A DNA stretch of 64,000 bases from Mediterraneibacter catenae (GCF_008691045.1 NZ_VMSO01000004.1:62001-126000); one strand, 5' to 3'. Shown: positions 52,701-61,786, counted from the first letter of the stretch. The notes: generated by a model not told the origin, from the letters alone. A program made the numbers and translations.

Positions 52701-53963
52701 ACTCTGAACGAAGAGCGCATCCGGGCGCTTTCAGAGCAGGCCGCGCAGAATGAAGAACGGATCAGTGAGCTGCGGCGCAGGGCGGAGTACCTTGAAACAT
52801 GCTTTGCGGCAGAGCGAAGCCTGCACTATGTGGAACTGCCGGGAGAGGAAGCTGAGGCAGCGGAATCGGCGGAGAAGATCCGCAGTCTCCTTGCCGGCGA
52901 GTGCAGGGATATGGATAAGGAGCAGATCATCCGCAGCCTGAACCAGGTTTACTTTGAGAACAGAGGATTCCTGACGGATTATCAGATCATGCAGACAGAG
53001 CTTTTTGAAGAGCTGGACCGGGAAGCCCAGAAAGGCGATCCGTCAGCAAAGCGTCTGGATATTGCGGCGCGCTATCAGGGCGTGCGGATTCCTTTCGGGC
53101 GTCTTCTTACGCATCTGGCGGAAGAGATCGCGGAACTGAAGGATCTGATCAAAGCCGGAGACAGGGAGCTCTTTGAGGATATTCTTGCGAATACGGTGAG
53201 CCGGAAGATCCGTGGAAAGATCAACAGCTCGAATGCCTGGGTGGAGAAGATGAATTCCCTGATGGGAGCCATGAATACGTCCAGCGGGCTGAAGCTGAAT
53301 TTAAGATGGCGCAGCCGCACGGCGGAGACTGAGGATCAGCTTGATACGAAAGAACTGGTCGAGCTGCTGAAAAAGGACTACCGCCTTATGCGGGAGGACG
53401 AGGCGGCGAAGCTCTCTGCCCATTTCCGTTCAAAGGTGGAAGAGGCCAGACGCCATGCACGTGACAGCGGCGGCATGATCTCTTTCTATCAGGTTATGAA
53501 GGAGACTCTGGATTATCGGAAATGGTTTGAGTTCCAGCTTTTCTTCCAGAAGGGCGGGGAAAGAGTGAAGGAGCTGACGAACAGTGTATTCGGAACATTC
53601 AGCGGAGGAGAGAAAGCGATGGCAATGTATGTGCCCCTTTTCTCGGCGGTGGTGGCAAAATATCAGGGCGGACGTCCGGACGCGCCGCGGCTGATCTCCC
53701 TGGACGAAGCTTTTGCGGGCGTTGACAACCGGAACATCCGGGATATGTTCCGTCTGATGGCTGAATTTGAGTTTGATTTTATCATCAATTCGCAGGTGCT
53801 CTGGGGCGACTGCGATACGCTGGATGCCCTGGCGATCTATCAGCTCCTGCGCCCGGAGAATGCGAAATTCGTGACCGTCATGCCCTATCTGTGGAACGGC
53901 CATGCGCGGGTCATGCTGGAGGATGAGTCTGAGATGGAGAAACGGGCGGCACAGGAGGCTTAG
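49791..53963 (+). CDS. jetC: Wadjet component JetC (SMC-like ATPase)
   Basis: A 1390-residue MukB/SMC-like motor. Walker A GSNGSGKS is at residues 34-41. Long coiled-coil arms (roughly 260-430 and 800-1060) surround a central region; HPDGSYQIGVVSGTVSGEH with FIGVQAREKNRQ near residues 724-755 resembles the TIGR02680 group. At the C-terminus are the signature FSGGEKAMAMY (Ser1271) and Walker B LISLDEAFAGVD (1301-1312). In Wadjet it extrudes plasmid DNA loops until stalled, licensing JetD cleavage. All ATPase motifs are intact. Confidence 0.92.
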   Translation: MNSRWQASRIGLINFWYYDEQEFPFVKGRMLLRGSNGSGKSVTMQSVIPLLLDGNMSPERLDPFGSRDRKMSSYLLEEDDGRDERTGYLYLEFKRRESDTWLTVGMGIRARRGKPLDKWYFSLSDGRRVGKDFLLYKEIGEKVTLSKKELENRIAGGGQVFDRQADYMEYVNRQIFGFETVEEYKEMIDLLIQLRTPKLSKDFKPSVVSDILSDSLQPLSDEDLRPMSEAIENMDTMNLNLKAREAGHQAAEKIQRVLDRYNRLTLFEKADRCCENQKKLSEAEREARFQAEETERSRKRVLALEQEISELDARRDALEKERESLSKSDAVSLKSRELDLAARIRTRESLLEEKQRQLDAKQEQYTEIEGKKKQEEDRAYEKERELDSILEEMQSEAGEMSFEEHDFFQDELKENFDKAFSWDTHEAQFQKVKDEISRGTELLREAETRQREADDLLKKRERQQRETDAAQRREGELEAVLVQVENEWKEALYSWNGRNEELKFTPEQMREIARFADEYGESSDFARVRQTAADLWIGRKGEISGKVRRRQDELRDLENVRREIEEELAQWESTREPEPPRSDTVRKNRERLREKGIPYQEFYKVVEFGRELSGDPKRCGRLEEALLEMGILDALVIEEQYREQVMKADPGCADRYLFVQPHHAEKSLLDVLDLNDSVNDIFMNQRITGILGNIGISGSEEPEGAASGESVHAGSAGISASMTAVHPDGSYQIGVVSGTVSGEHEAGFIGVQAREKNRQAKIASCRELLAENEQRQEVLRGEVAVLEQRISRLQEEYESLPEDTDMREAWKMLSEARRTVERMREEGARLERELMEVGEALGELKRQAAEIARKLYLTCSYETFRRADEAASDYRQHFYQLRSGHELFLQIRSHMEELGERQEILDGEMDQIRYEAGGVKKELKKEQEEYDSILRQLELTDYEQIRQKLDECMEWLKDYPERLQSCVAEKTLNEERIRALSEQAAQNEERISELRRRAEYLETCFAAERSLHYVELPGEEAEAAESAEKIRSLLAGECRDMDKEQIIRSLNQVYFENRGFLTDYQIMQTELFEELDREAQKGDPSAKRLDIAARYQGVRIPFGRLLTHLAEEIAELKDLIKAGDRELFEDILANTVSRKIRGKINSSNAWVEKMNSLMGAMNTSSGLKLNLRWRSRTAETEDQLDTKELVELLKKDYRLMREDEAAKLSAHFRSKVEEARRHARDSGGMISFYQVMKETLDYRKWFEFQLFFQKGGERVKELTNSVFGTFSGGEKAMAMYVPLFSAVVAKYQGGRPDAPRLISLDEAFAGVDNRNIRDMFRLMAEFEFDFIINSQVLWGDCDTLDALAIYQLLRPENAKFVTVMPYLWNGHARVMLEDESEMEKRAAQEA

Positions 53964-53972
53964 GAATTGCTT

Positions 53973-55493
53973 ATGGGTGAAAGACTTGCAGAGGATGGCG
54001 TTGTGAATGGAAGACCTGCGGGGGCAAGTCCTGAAGATGAGAAGCTGCAGGCTGAGTGTCTGCGGTACTTTCGGGAGCGGCCGGTTTTGGGGAAGCTTCT
54101 GCGCGGATTCCGGGAGAAATATCTCTCTTACGGCAGGTTCGCGGGGACAGTGACATTGAAGAACCTTAAAGAATCCGAGCGGGAAGATCTGGAAGGCTTC
54201 CTTCTGCGGAACTATCACGGAAAGAAGTCGGCGTCCGTTTCCGCGGAGCGCTTCGAGAAGGCGCTGTCCGGGAGCCGTTTCGCGGGAATAAGCGGGAAGG
54301 ATGTGCTGGAACTGTACTTTCGGGAGCCTGTGGAGGGAAGAAAAGAACAGAGGCAGCGTGGGGACAGACGGTGGACGGCGATTCTTGACGGGGCAAAAAA
54401 AGAGGCGGGGGCACTGTCTGCGCGGTGGATCGATGAGATCAGTGAGATGCAGAGCAGCGGATTCATGCCATATCTGAAAAGGCGTGACCGGGAAGCAGGC
54501 GGAAATCTGGACGAGGCGGAGCGTCTGCTGATGCTGGGTGTACAGATTTTGGACGCTCTCCCGGTGAGAAAAGTGTCGGAAACGATCGATGACTGTGCGG
54601 CCGGTGACCGGGCAGGCGGCATTGAAGAAAGGGGGAAGAAAGCGCCGGATCTGTCCGGAATGCCTGCCCGGTATCTTGCTGTGTTCGCGGCGGAGATCAC
54701 GGGAAATCCCCATGCCTTCGACGCGGGCACAAAGGACGGAAAATATCTGGAAATGCTGGTGGAATGGTATGTGCGGCGGACAGAGGCGGAAGCGGGCGCA
54801 AACGGAGAGCACGGCGGGAAAAACAGTTTGGACAGAGCTTTCCCTGCGTTCAGGAAACAGAAGCTGTTTCTGAAAGCGGGAATTTTGAGTGATGATGTAT
54901 CAAACTATGCTCTGGCGGCGGGGATCCGTGCCTGCGACAGAAGGGGAAAGCCCCATGCGGGAATGGAAGGATTTCTTGAAGAGGGAGAGCCTGTACAGAT
55001 CCCGTTATCTGTGATCGCGGGATGGAAGTCTGCCTCCTGTCCGGGAAAACGGATGTATATTGTGGAAAACCCGTCCGTTTATGCGGTCCTTTGTGGAAAA
55101 TGGGATCGGAAATGTGGTCTGATGTGTATGAACGGACAGCCCAGGTTCAGCTCCCTGCTGCTTCTTGACCTGCTGGCACAGTCCGGGATAGAAGTATGGT
55201 ACGGCGGCGATATCGATCCGGAGGGGCTTCTGATCGCGCAGAGGCTGAAACAGTACTACCAGGGCGAATTCCACTGCTGGCATATGTCGGCGGATGACTA
55301 TGAGATGTCCATGTCAGCAGAAGAAATCTCGCAGAGGAGACAGAAGATGCTGGAGAAGGTGGAGGATCCGGAACTGAAGGAGACGGCGGAAGCCCTGCAG
55401 AAGAGCGGAAAAGCCGGGTATCAGGAGAATATGCTGCAGGTGTATCTGGAGATATTCCGGAGGGATGAAGACAGAAAGGGAGAAGAGAGTTAA
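53973..55493 (+). CDS. jetD: Wadjet component JetD (TOPRIM nuclease)
   Basis: A 506-residue protein. The C-terminal TOPRIM-type domain has the acidic triad region: Glu365 in [13 protein letters not shown], and Asp413/Asp415 in [14 protein letters not shown]. This matches the DUF2220/DUF2399 JetD nuclease that cuts plasmids stalled by JetABC. A conserved-looking GNPHAFD is at about 244-250. ATG 53973 has AGGA upstream; a TTG at 53967 with AGGAGG 8 bases away is also possible. Only 9 bases separate it from jetC. All catalytic acids are present. Confidence 0.88.
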   Translation: MGERLAEDGVVNGRPAGASPEDEKLQAECLRYFRERPVLGKLLRGFREKYLSYGRFAGTVTLKNLKESEREDLEGFLLRNYHGKKSASVSAERFEKALSGSRFAGISGKDVLELYFREPVEGRKEQRQRGDRRWTAILDGAKKEAGALSARWIDEISEMQSSGFMPYLKRRDREAGGNLDEAERLLMLGVQILDALPVRKVSETIDDCAAGDRAGGIEERGKKAPDLSGMPARYLAVFAAEITGNPHAFDAGTKDGKYLEMLVEWYVRRTEAEAGANGEHGGKNSLDRAFPAFRKQKLFLKAGILSDDVSNYALAAGIRACDRRGKPHAGMEGFLEEGEPVQIPLSVIAGWKSASCPGKRMYIVENPSVYAVLCGKWDRKCGLMCMNGQPRFSSLLLLDLLAQSGIEVWYGGDIDPEGLLIAQRLKQYYQGEFHCWHMSADDYEMSMSAEEISQRRQKMLEKVEDPELKETAEALQKSGKAGYQENMLQVYLEIFRRDEDRKGEES

Positions 55494-55494
55494 T

Positions 55495-56589
55495 ATGGCA
55501 AATAAAAGGTTAAAAAAGACAATACTGCAGGTAGTCAATAATCAGTTGAAAGATCCTGCGACAGCTTATGTAAAAGAGGCATATGATAAAATGAGAAATA
55601 TGGGATATACATCCGCTGAGGCAAAGGAAGCTATAGCGGCAGTCCTTCTTAGTGAAATGTATACCATGCTTGGTGAAATGAAAGAATTCAGTGAAGAAAG
55701 CTATCGGAACGGGCTTGAAGAGATGCTGGAGGATTACGGTCTTGGCGGACAGGAAGAACCCTGGCCGGGAATGAGTGAGATGCTGAAACAGGGATATGAC
55801 GCACTGGAAAGAGATTTCAGAGATCCTTCCTCGATAGAACCATGGGAGAAGGCATGGGAGATCGTAAAAGAAAAGGTGAAAAATGCTGAAATGCCTCTGG
55901 AGATTTATGAGGCGGACGAGGCGACAGATTACGAGTATAATCTGGAAGAGTGGATTTCAGAAATGACGGATTCTTATCGTAGGATGGGAGAGGATGACAG
56001 ATGTATCAGTTTCTGCAAAGAAGTGATTGATACATTTACATGGCAGCAGTTCCCGCCGTCCGAGTTTAAAAATTGTATCGGAAATTGTCTTATGAGGCTT
56101 GGGAGAATTGAAGAGAGTGATGCATGGTATGAGGCATGGCTGGATGAAGGCCGGGAGCCGGATGCGGTCACCGCGTGCACGGGCTACTGGATGGCAAGAA
56201 GAGAATACAGGAGAGCTGAGGAACTTCTGGACCATATTCTGAAAGTGTGCGAAGGCGGAAATGATTATGACGGATTTTATGATATCGGAGCAGAATATTG
56301 CAGACAGATCGGTCAGGAGAATAAGGCCAGAGAATTTGACAGGATTCAGGAAGAATATGAAGAGCGCATGAAAGAGTATGAAACGGAGTATGAGGACTGG
56401 GAAATGCCGTTTTTCGGTGAAGGATCAGAACAGGATCCATGGAGTATGAAAGGCGGACTGGGGGATATGGATGCCAAAAGACAGCAAAGACAGGAGCCAG
56501 TTGTAAAACCGAAGAAAGTATACCCGAATGATCCGTGCCCCTGTGGGAGCGGGAAGAAATATAAAAAATGCTGCGGCAGAAAAGAGTAA
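55495..56589 (+). CDS. TPR-like protein with C-terminal SEC-C motif, coupled to jetD
   Basis: A 364-residue acidic protein. The N-terminus ([20 protein letters not shown]) leads a helical domain to about 80 resembling DUF1841-like folds. TPR-like helical pairs follow (about 140-290: [40 protein letters not shown]). The last residues form a SEC-C zinc motif, [16 protein letters not shown]. The start codon lies one base beyond the jetD stop, indicating coupling with the Wadjet operon. Function is unknown; SEC-C motifs often mediate protein or nucleic-acid contacts. Confidence 0.8.
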   Translation: MANKRLKKTILQVVNNQLKDPATAYVKEAYDKMRNMGYTSAEAKEAIAAVLLSEMYTMLGEMKEFSEESYRNGLEEMLEDYGLGGQEEPWPGMSEMLKQGYDALERDFRDPSSIEPWEKAWEIVKEKVKNAEMPLEIYEADEATDYEYNLEEWISEMTDSYRRMGEDDRCISFCKEVIDTFTWQQFPPSEFKNCIGNCLMRLGRIEESDAWYEAWLDEGREPDAVTACTGYWMARREYRRAEELLDHILKVCEGGNDYDGFYDIGAEYCRQIGQENKAREFDRIQEEYEERMKEYETEYEDWEMPFFGEGSEQDPWSMKGGLGDMDAKRQQRQEPVVKPKKVYPNDPCPCGSGKKYKKCCGRKE

Positions 56590-56594
56590 GGCGT

Positions 56595-57566
56595 ATGAAA
56601 GTTCAGGAATTAAGACAGATGCTCGGCAGTGCGGAGCGCAGCCGGGTTGAAAAAGCGTTTGTCGAGAGTTATAAACAGCTTAAAAAATATCAAAAAGAAG
56701 AGGCAGATATCCTGATCAGGGATATTTTATCCGGACAGAGCGAAAAATCAGGAGTGAAAAAGGAAAAGCAGAGTTTTGCGGAACTGGAAGCGCAGATAGA
56801 AACATTTCTTGAAAATGCAAAAGCGGGAAACTATTATGCGCCGAATCGTGTGATCCCCAAAAGCCAGCGCCCAAAGTGGCGGTTCTTGGTGAAAGGATAT
56901 ATTAAAGAGCTGGAAAAAATCGTTCCGGACAGCGAACATTATGAAAGGACATCGGTACTTCTGCGTGAGATTTATGCATTGTTGTGCGAGGCGTGCAATT
57001 ATTATCTGTTTTCAACGGAGGATGCTTTTCGATCAGTAGGCTGGCGGCAGGATGAACTGTTTCATCTGCTGGTGTCGAAGACATTTGGAAGCGGATTCAG
57101 CAAAGATAATGTTACGGAGATGACCGTTATGGCATGTACGGGCGGGCTGAGCAGAGAATCTCTTTATTATGAACAGCAGGCAGTGCTTCTTTCTGAACTG
57201 AAGACAAGCGATGTAAAGCATATGGCGATGGAAACAGCAAAGAAAGAGATCCGGGAACGGAAGGAGAAACTGCATGGACTGGGAAAGTATGATCAACAGA
57301 GATATTATCTGGAAGAAGAAATCAATAATTTTTGCGACCTGTTTCTTATGCTTTCACTCTCACTGGCAGAGGCAGAGTCAGGAGTAAAATATTATTTTAA
57401 GAATAGTATAAAGCGGGATAAAGAGACTATTTTATACTGCGCGCTTCGGGTGGCGGATATTATTGATGATGATGAGATGTGGAAGGAAATTTATAAATAC
57501 GGTCTTTCTCAGAAGATCAAACCAAGAGATGAGCTGACGAGGGAATATCGTGAAAAGACCAGATAA
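56595..57566 (+). CDS. 323-residue helical protein of unknown family
   Basis: A soluble, mostly helical and basic protein (MKVQELRQMLGSAERSRVEK at the start). Other notable stretches are FLENAKAGNYYAPNRVIPK, FRSVGWRQDELFHLLV and YDQQRYYLEEEINNFCDLFL. I do not recognise the family and see no catalytic motif. It starts 5 bases after the SEC-C gene stop, so it is part of the same transcript as the Wadjet genes unless an internal terminator exists; none is visible. ATG 56595 fits AAGG upstream; a longer start at 56568 overlaps the SEC-C gene. Confidence 0.7.
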   Translation: MKVQELRQMLGSAERSRVEKAFVESYKQLKKYQKEEADILIRDILSGQSEKSGVKKEKQSFAELEAQIETFLENAKAGNYYAPNRVIPKSQRPKWRFLVKGYIKELEKIVPDSEHYERTSVLLREIYALLCEACNYYLFSTEDAFRSVGWRQDELFHLLVSKTFGSGFSKDNVTEMTVMACTGGLSRESLYYEQQAVLLSELKTSDVKHMAMETAKKEIRERKEKLHGLGKYDQQRYYLEEEINNFCDLFLMLSLSLAEAESGVKYYFKNSIKRDKETILYCALRVADIIDDDEMWKEIYKYGLSQKIKPRDELTREYREKTR

Positions 57567-57567
57567 A

Positions 57568-57613
57568 AAGAAAGCCGCGGGAGAGAAGAAAAATCTTTCC
57601 TGCAGCTTCCTTT
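57568..57613. terminator. Bidirectional hairpin between convergent genes
   Basis: AAGCCGCGGGAGAG pairs with CTTTCCTGCAGCTT (one mismatch, two G-T pairs), followed by CCTTTT. It ends the Wadjet-led transcript and the convergent kinase gene. Confidence 0.65.
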
Positions 57614-58231
57614 TCATGTGCGATATACCAGCTCAAGAAAATCAACGATTTTGTCGATCCCGAGAAGACTGGCGTTCAGCAGCGCCTGGTGGGAATAGAT
57701 ACTTCCCCATTCAAGCCCGGTGTAGGTCTCATAGTAGAATTTCCTTTCCCTGTCTGTTTTGCGGATTCTGTCCCAGGCTTTTTTCTCTGTCAGATCATAG
57801 CGCTCTGCGATTCGTTTGATCCGATCGGCCTTTTCGGCGCAGATAAAGACATTGATACAGTCATATTTGTCCCGCAGTATGTAGTCGGCACAGCGTCCAA
57901 CGATGACACAGGGTCCCTTCTCTGCGAGACTGAGAATGATCTCGGTCTGTTTCTGATACACCTTCATGTCGAGAGACGGCATATAGGACGCAGAGTTGAT
58001 GAAACTGGCGTAGCTTATGGGAGATTTGCCATAGGAAGTGATGAAAGCATTCAGTGCGGATTCATCCGCCCGGCCAACACTTTCCTCGGTATAGCCCAGC
58101 TTTTCTGCCGCCATGGTTACGAGCTGGTTGTCGTAGAGCGGAATCCCAAGACGTTCAGCCAGTTTTTCTCCGATTTCATGTCCGCCGCTTCCGAACTGAC
58201 GGCTGATGGTAATGATTTTGTATTCCGACAT
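57614..58231 (-). CDS. Cytidylate-kinase-like family protein (copy 3)
   Basis: A 205-residue P-loop protein nearly co-linear with the one at 13032-13649. It has ITISRQFGSGGHEIGEKLAE, RLGIPLYDNQLVTMAAEKLG, EKGPCVIVGRCADYILRD and RIRKTDRERKFYYE. The high similarity over the full length indicates a recent duplication. AAAGGAGGG precedes the start. It faces the Wadjet-led genes. The substrate is unknown. Confidence 0.85.
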   Translation of the reverse strand: MSEYKIITISRQFGSGGHEIGEKLAERLGIPLYDNQLVTMAAEKLGYTEESVGRADESALNAFITSYGKSPISYASFINSASYMPSLDMKVYQKQTEIILSLAEKGPCVIVGRCADYILRDKYDCINVFICAEKADRIKRIAERYDLTEKKAWDRIRKTDRERKFYYETYTGLEWGSIYSHQALLNASLLGIDKIVDFLELVYRT

Positions 58232-58454
58232 ATCAATCCCTCCTTTGAAAAATTAAAATAATATTCCGAACATTTTTTATCTGCCTTTATTATAACTCCG
58301 GCGGAAGGGGGAAACAAGGGCATTGAAGGCGTACGACGGAAAGAAGATATGCGAAAGATGGTGCCAAAGACGATAAAATCCGGTATAATAAATTAGTATG
58401 TCTGCCAGAGAAATAATGACCGGCAGATCAGAAAAAAGCAGAGGATAAGAAAAC

Positions 58455-58649
58455 ATGAGGAAGAAGAGCAAAGAGAGGACAAGCTGCGAGACTTGTGCAT
58501 TCTACGTCTATGACGATGAATACGGGGCGTATCTGTGCGACATGAACATGGACGAGGACGACTATGTGAGGATCATGTCGGACAGATATTATCAGTGCCC
58601 GTATTATCGGAATGGGGACGAGTATGCTGTGGTCAGAAAGCAGATGTAG
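58455..58649 (+). CDS. Small four-cysteine protein (DUF6472-like)
   Basis: A 64-residue protein with Cys at CETCAFYVYDDEYGAYLCDM and YYQCPYY, a likely zinc-binding arrangement, and an acidic middle. I recall similar short proteins in Lachnospiraceae annotated as DUF6472. ATG 58455 has AGAGGATAAG upstream. It overlaps nothing and precedes the TPR gene by 31 bases. Function unknown. Confidence 0.7.
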   Translation: MRKKSKERTSCETCAFYVYDDEYGAYLCDMNMDEDDYVRIMSDRYYQCPYYRNGDEYAVVRKQM

Positions 58650-58680
58650 TATAAGGGCGATCGAGTTGGAGGATACCATT

Positions 58681-59588
58681 ATGGATTTCAAGTTATTTAT
58701 GAATTCAGTTGAAGAAAATCTCTCTCTAATTAAAACCGAAGAGGAACTCAGGAACTGGATCAGAAACTATGCCCGCAGCATTCCGGAAGAAGAACGCGGA
58801 AGTTTTCTGGAACAGATACAGATCAGAAAATCGCGCAGTCACAAAGAAATACTGCAGGAGCTTACAGACTGGTGTGCAAAGATCGAAGAGGGCGAAATTA
58901 CGCTTTCCTGCAGCGGCTATGAAGAATATGGAGAAAGCTGGTGGGACCGCGACTGGGTAACGGAATATGAAGACCCGATGGGAATCGGGGCACAGTTAAA
59001 ATGCTATTATGAAGAAGCGGAGCAGGCTGTCTATGACAGAGATTATGAATCTGCGGGCCAGATGTATTGGAGTCTTGGAGTACTGAACATTACAGCCGAC
59101 GATGTATATGGCGGCGAACCGGCAGAATTGGGGAATCTGTCTGCCGGAAGCTGCTGGGGATGTTTGCATGGGAAGAGGAATCCCCTTCGGATATCCGTTT
59201 CCTGCTGGCGTCTGCCCTGGAGGGGCAGGGGAAAACGCAGGAGTCGCTGAATTTATGCAGAGAATGGACAGCGAAAGAACCGGATAATCCGTATGCCGTT
59301 GCCGCGCTCGTCTATGCAAAGATGAATGCAAATGATCTGGAAGGCGCGGAAGAAATCGTGAAACAGCATATATCGGATAGTGCTGTGTGTGATGAAGATA
59401 ATGATGTGATCTTTGCGGCGGCTGTACGGCTGTATCAGAAAAACGGAAATAAAGAGATGGAAAAGAAGATGGATAATGCGCGGGAAGAATATGACAAAAA
59501 ACTGGGGGCATACCTGATGGGCCTGGGGGACGAATTTGAATTTGGGGATGAAGAGGAGTTTGTGGATGATGAATTACCGTTTAACTGA
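58681..59588 (+). pseudogene. TPR-like protein with a frameshift at a G tract
   Basis: From ATG 58681 (GGAGGAT upstream) the protein reads MDFKLFMNSVEENLSLIKTE to DDVYGGEPAELGN, then goes into a basic nonsense tail ending at 59250. A second frame continues from the same point as ESVCRKLLGMFAWEEESPSD and a TPR-like stretch to MGLGDEFEFGDEEEFVDDEL at 59588. Adding one G to GGGG at 59130-59133 joins them into about 302 residues. It may be a real mutation, a phase-variable tract or a sequence error. It overlaps the HAD gene start. Confidence 0.7.
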
Positions 59589-60330
59589 TAAAACTGGTCT
59601 TATCACCGGAAAAAAGGCAATATTATTTGATGTGGATGATACACTGTACGACCAGACAATCCCGTTTAAAGAAGCGTATGCACAATATTTCGGAAATGAG
59701 CCGGCGATACCGGCGGAGGTGATCTATCCTGTCACGAGAAAATACAGTGACCAGGTGTATTCGCAGGCTATGTCGGGACAGATCACGATGGAAGAATTGT
59801 ATATATACAGAGTGCAGAAAGCATTTGAAGAATATAACATTACGATTACAGTTGAAGAGGCCCTGGCATTTCAAAAAGTATATGCGGACTGCCAGAAACA
59901 TATCCATATGTCGGAAACGATGGAGAAGTTACTGGACTACTGCTCAGAAAAAGCGGAACTCGGAATCATCACAAACGGTCCGTCGGCACACCAGTGGAAT
60001 AAGGTGAGGAGCCTGCAGGCGGAGAGGTGGATCCCTCATGAAAATATATTTGTATCGGGAGATGTGGGCGCGGAGAAGCCGGATAAGAAGATCTTTGATC
60101 ATGCGAAGCGAATGATGAAGCTGGAAGATGCGGAAATATGGTTTGTCGGGGATTCATATGAGCTGGATATGAAAGGCGCGTTAAATGCCGGATGGAATGC
60201 GGTGTGGATGAACAGGAGAGGGCGCGAAAAAACGGATGATAATGTGAAAGGAATGTATGAAGTCGGGACGGAAGATGAATTATTTGAGAAGATTAAAGAA
60301 ATTAATCTCGGTTATGATGGAGTAGAATGA
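59566..60330 (+). CDS. HAD-superfamily hydrolase
   Basis: A 254-residue phosphatase-type HAD protein. Motif I is ILFDVDDTLYD (Asp22, Asp24), motif II IITNGPSAHQW, motif III AEKPDKKIF, and motif IV WFVGDSYELDMKGALNAG. A helical cap lies between motifs I and II, as in the YjjG/REG-2 group that dephosphorylates nucleotides or sugars. ATG 59566 has GAGGAG 7 bases upstream and lies inside the preceding reading frame. A strong terminator follows at 60371. Confidence 0.9.
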   Translation: MMNYRLTDKTGLITGKKAILFDVDDTLYDQTIPFKEAYAQYFGNEPAIPAEVIYPVTRKYSDQVYSQAMSGQITMEELYIYRVQKAFEEYNITITVEEALAFQKVYADCQKHIHMSETMEKLLDYCSEKAELGIITNGPSAHQWNKVRSLQAERWIPHENIFVSGDVGAEKPDKKIFDHAKRMMKLEDAEIWFVGDSYELDMKGALNAGWNAVWMNRRGREKTDDNVKGMYEVGTEDELFEKIKEINLGYDGVE

Positions 60331-60370
60331 TGTAAAAAATGGATATGGATGCTTCATCCCGTATTTTTGG

Positions 60371-60414
60371 ACTCATTTTTTGTTAAGGTAAGTATAACAA
60401 AAAGTGAGTTTTTT
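60371..60414 (+). terminator. Intrinsic terminator after the HAD gene
   Basis: ACTCATTTTTTGTTA and TAACAAAAAGTGAGT form a 15-bp stem (one mismatch), followed by TTTTT. Confidence 0.85.
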
Positions 60415-60449
60415 AATGTTCGGAACTCCGGGCAGAAAGGATGGGTGTT

Positions 60450-60809
60450 ATGAAAGAAATCAATCTGACGATTACAGGGATGAGACATTATTACGGTAAT
60501 GGTGTATTTCATGTGGGCGATATTCTCCGCTGCAGGAAAGAGCCCGAGAATGAATATGATGCAGAGGCTATACAGGTGCTGCTTCCGGTATACGGAAAAG
60601 TCGGCTATATTGCAAACAGCCCGTATACTGTAGCGAAAGGGACTTTAAGCGCCGGGCGGGCGTATGACCAGGTTAAGAAGAAGTTCTATATACGCGTGCT
60701 GTATATCTGTACGAATCAGATTATCTGCAAAGTAGAAGAGGGCAGGAAAGAAGATATGGAGAGCAGGATCAGCAGACAGCTTAAGGAGATCGATGATACT
60801 GAGTTTTAA
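60450..60809 (+). CDS. HIRAN-domain protein
   Basis: A 119-residue protein consisting almost wholly of a HIRAN domain: ITGMRHYYGNGVFHVGDILR, CRKEPENEYDAEAIQVLLP and GKVGYIANSPYTVAKGT. HIRAN binds 3' ends of single-stranded DNA or damaged DNA in helicases such as HLTF; a free-standing copy may act as an adaptor. ATG 60450 has GAAAGG upstream; ATG 60441 is also in frame. It is followed 52 bases later by the WYL regulator. Confidence 0.85.
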   Translation: MKEINLTITGMRHYYGNGVFHVGDILRCRKEPENEYDAEAIQVLLPVYGKVGYIANSPYTVAKGTLSAGRAYDQVKKKFYIRVLYICTNQIICKVEEGRKEDMESRISRQLKEIDDTEF

Positions 60810-60861
60810 CAAAGCGGCGCATATGCTACAATGGCTTTATGAAGTCAAAGGAGATTAAGCC

Positions 60862-61782
60862 ATGGTTAAATCATACAGCCAGAAATTAAGAGTGTTATAT
60901 GTGATGCAGATCCTGCTTCGGTATTCGGACGAAGAACATCCGATCTCTCAGGCGGAAATATCGGAGCGGCTGAACGCTTACGGCATACAGGCGGACCGTA
61001 AAAGCATTTACGATGATATTAAGGTCTTAAATGAGTTTGGTATGGAGATAGAAAACCGCAGAGCTAAGCCGTCGGGATTCTATGTGTCGGAGAGAAGCTT
61101 TGAACTGCCGGAGCTGAAGCTGCTGGTCGATGCGGTTCAGTCATCGAAATTTATTACAGCGAAGAAGTCAAATGAGCTGATCCGAAAGCTGGAAGAGCTG
61201 GCAAGCGTACATGAGGCAAAGACGCTCCAGAGACAGGTGTTCGTCGGAAACCGCATTAAGACGATGAACGAAAGCATCTATTATAATGTGGACAAGATAC
61301 ACCAGGCGATCTCTCAGAACCGGCTGATTCGTTTTCGCTACTATGAGTGGACGCCGCAGAAAGAAATGCATCTGCGAAGGAACGGGAAGGCCTATGAAAT
61401 CAGCCCGTGGGGACTGACCTGGGACGATGAAAATTATTATATGGTCGGTTATGACGGCGAGGCGGAAATGATCAAACATTTCCGGGTGGATAAGATGCTG
61501 GGTATAGAAATAACGGATCAGTCCCGAAGCGGAAAAGAACACTTCGAAAAATTTGATCTTGCAAATTATGCTATGATTGACCGCTTTGGGAGAGATGTCA
61601 TGGTGCATTCTGTTGATGAGGAACATTTTTCCGTGAGTGCGGCGGTCAATGTAAGCCCACAGTTCTTCGGCTGGCTTGTGGCGCTTGGGAAGGGCGTTGT
61701 GATAGAGGGGCCGGAGGATGTGAGAGAGGAGTTCGGGGGATGGATGAGAGCGGTGATGAGGGAGTATGAAAATGAAGGATGA
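60862..61782 (+). CDS. WYL-domain transcriptional regulator
   Basis: A 306-residue DNA-binding protein. The N-terminal winged helix (about 10-75, VLYVMQILLRYSDEEHPISQ, IQADRKSIYDDIKVLNEFG) is DeoR/HTH_11-like. A WYL ligand domain follows at about 150-225, with RLIRFRYYEWTPQ, AYEISPWGLTWDDENYYMVGYD and HFRVDKM, and a WCX-type C-terminus. WYL proteins often control defence genes through nucleic-acid ligands. GGAG precedes the start. Three short repeats follow its stop. Confidence 0.92.
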   Translation: MVKSYSQKLRVLYVMQILLRYSDEEHPISQAEISERLNAYGIQADRKSIYDDIKVLNEFGMEIENRRAKPSGFYVSERSFELPELKLLVDAVQSSKFITAKKSNELIRKLEELASVHEAKTLQRQVFVGNRIKTMNESIYYNVDKIHQAISQNRLIRFRYYEWTPQKEMHLRRNGKAYEISPWGLTWDDENYYMVGYDGEAEMIKHFRVDKMLGIEITDQSRSGKEHFEKFDLANYAMIDRFGRDVMVHSVDEEHFSVSAAVNVSPQFFGWLVALGKGVVIEGPEDVREEFGGWMRAVMREYENEG

Positions 61783-61786
61783 GAAA

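Noticed and set aside
53430-54812. A 460-codon open frame antisense to jetC/jetD.
   Set aside because: Low-complexity Pro/Phe/His-rich translation and full overlap with two well-supported genes.
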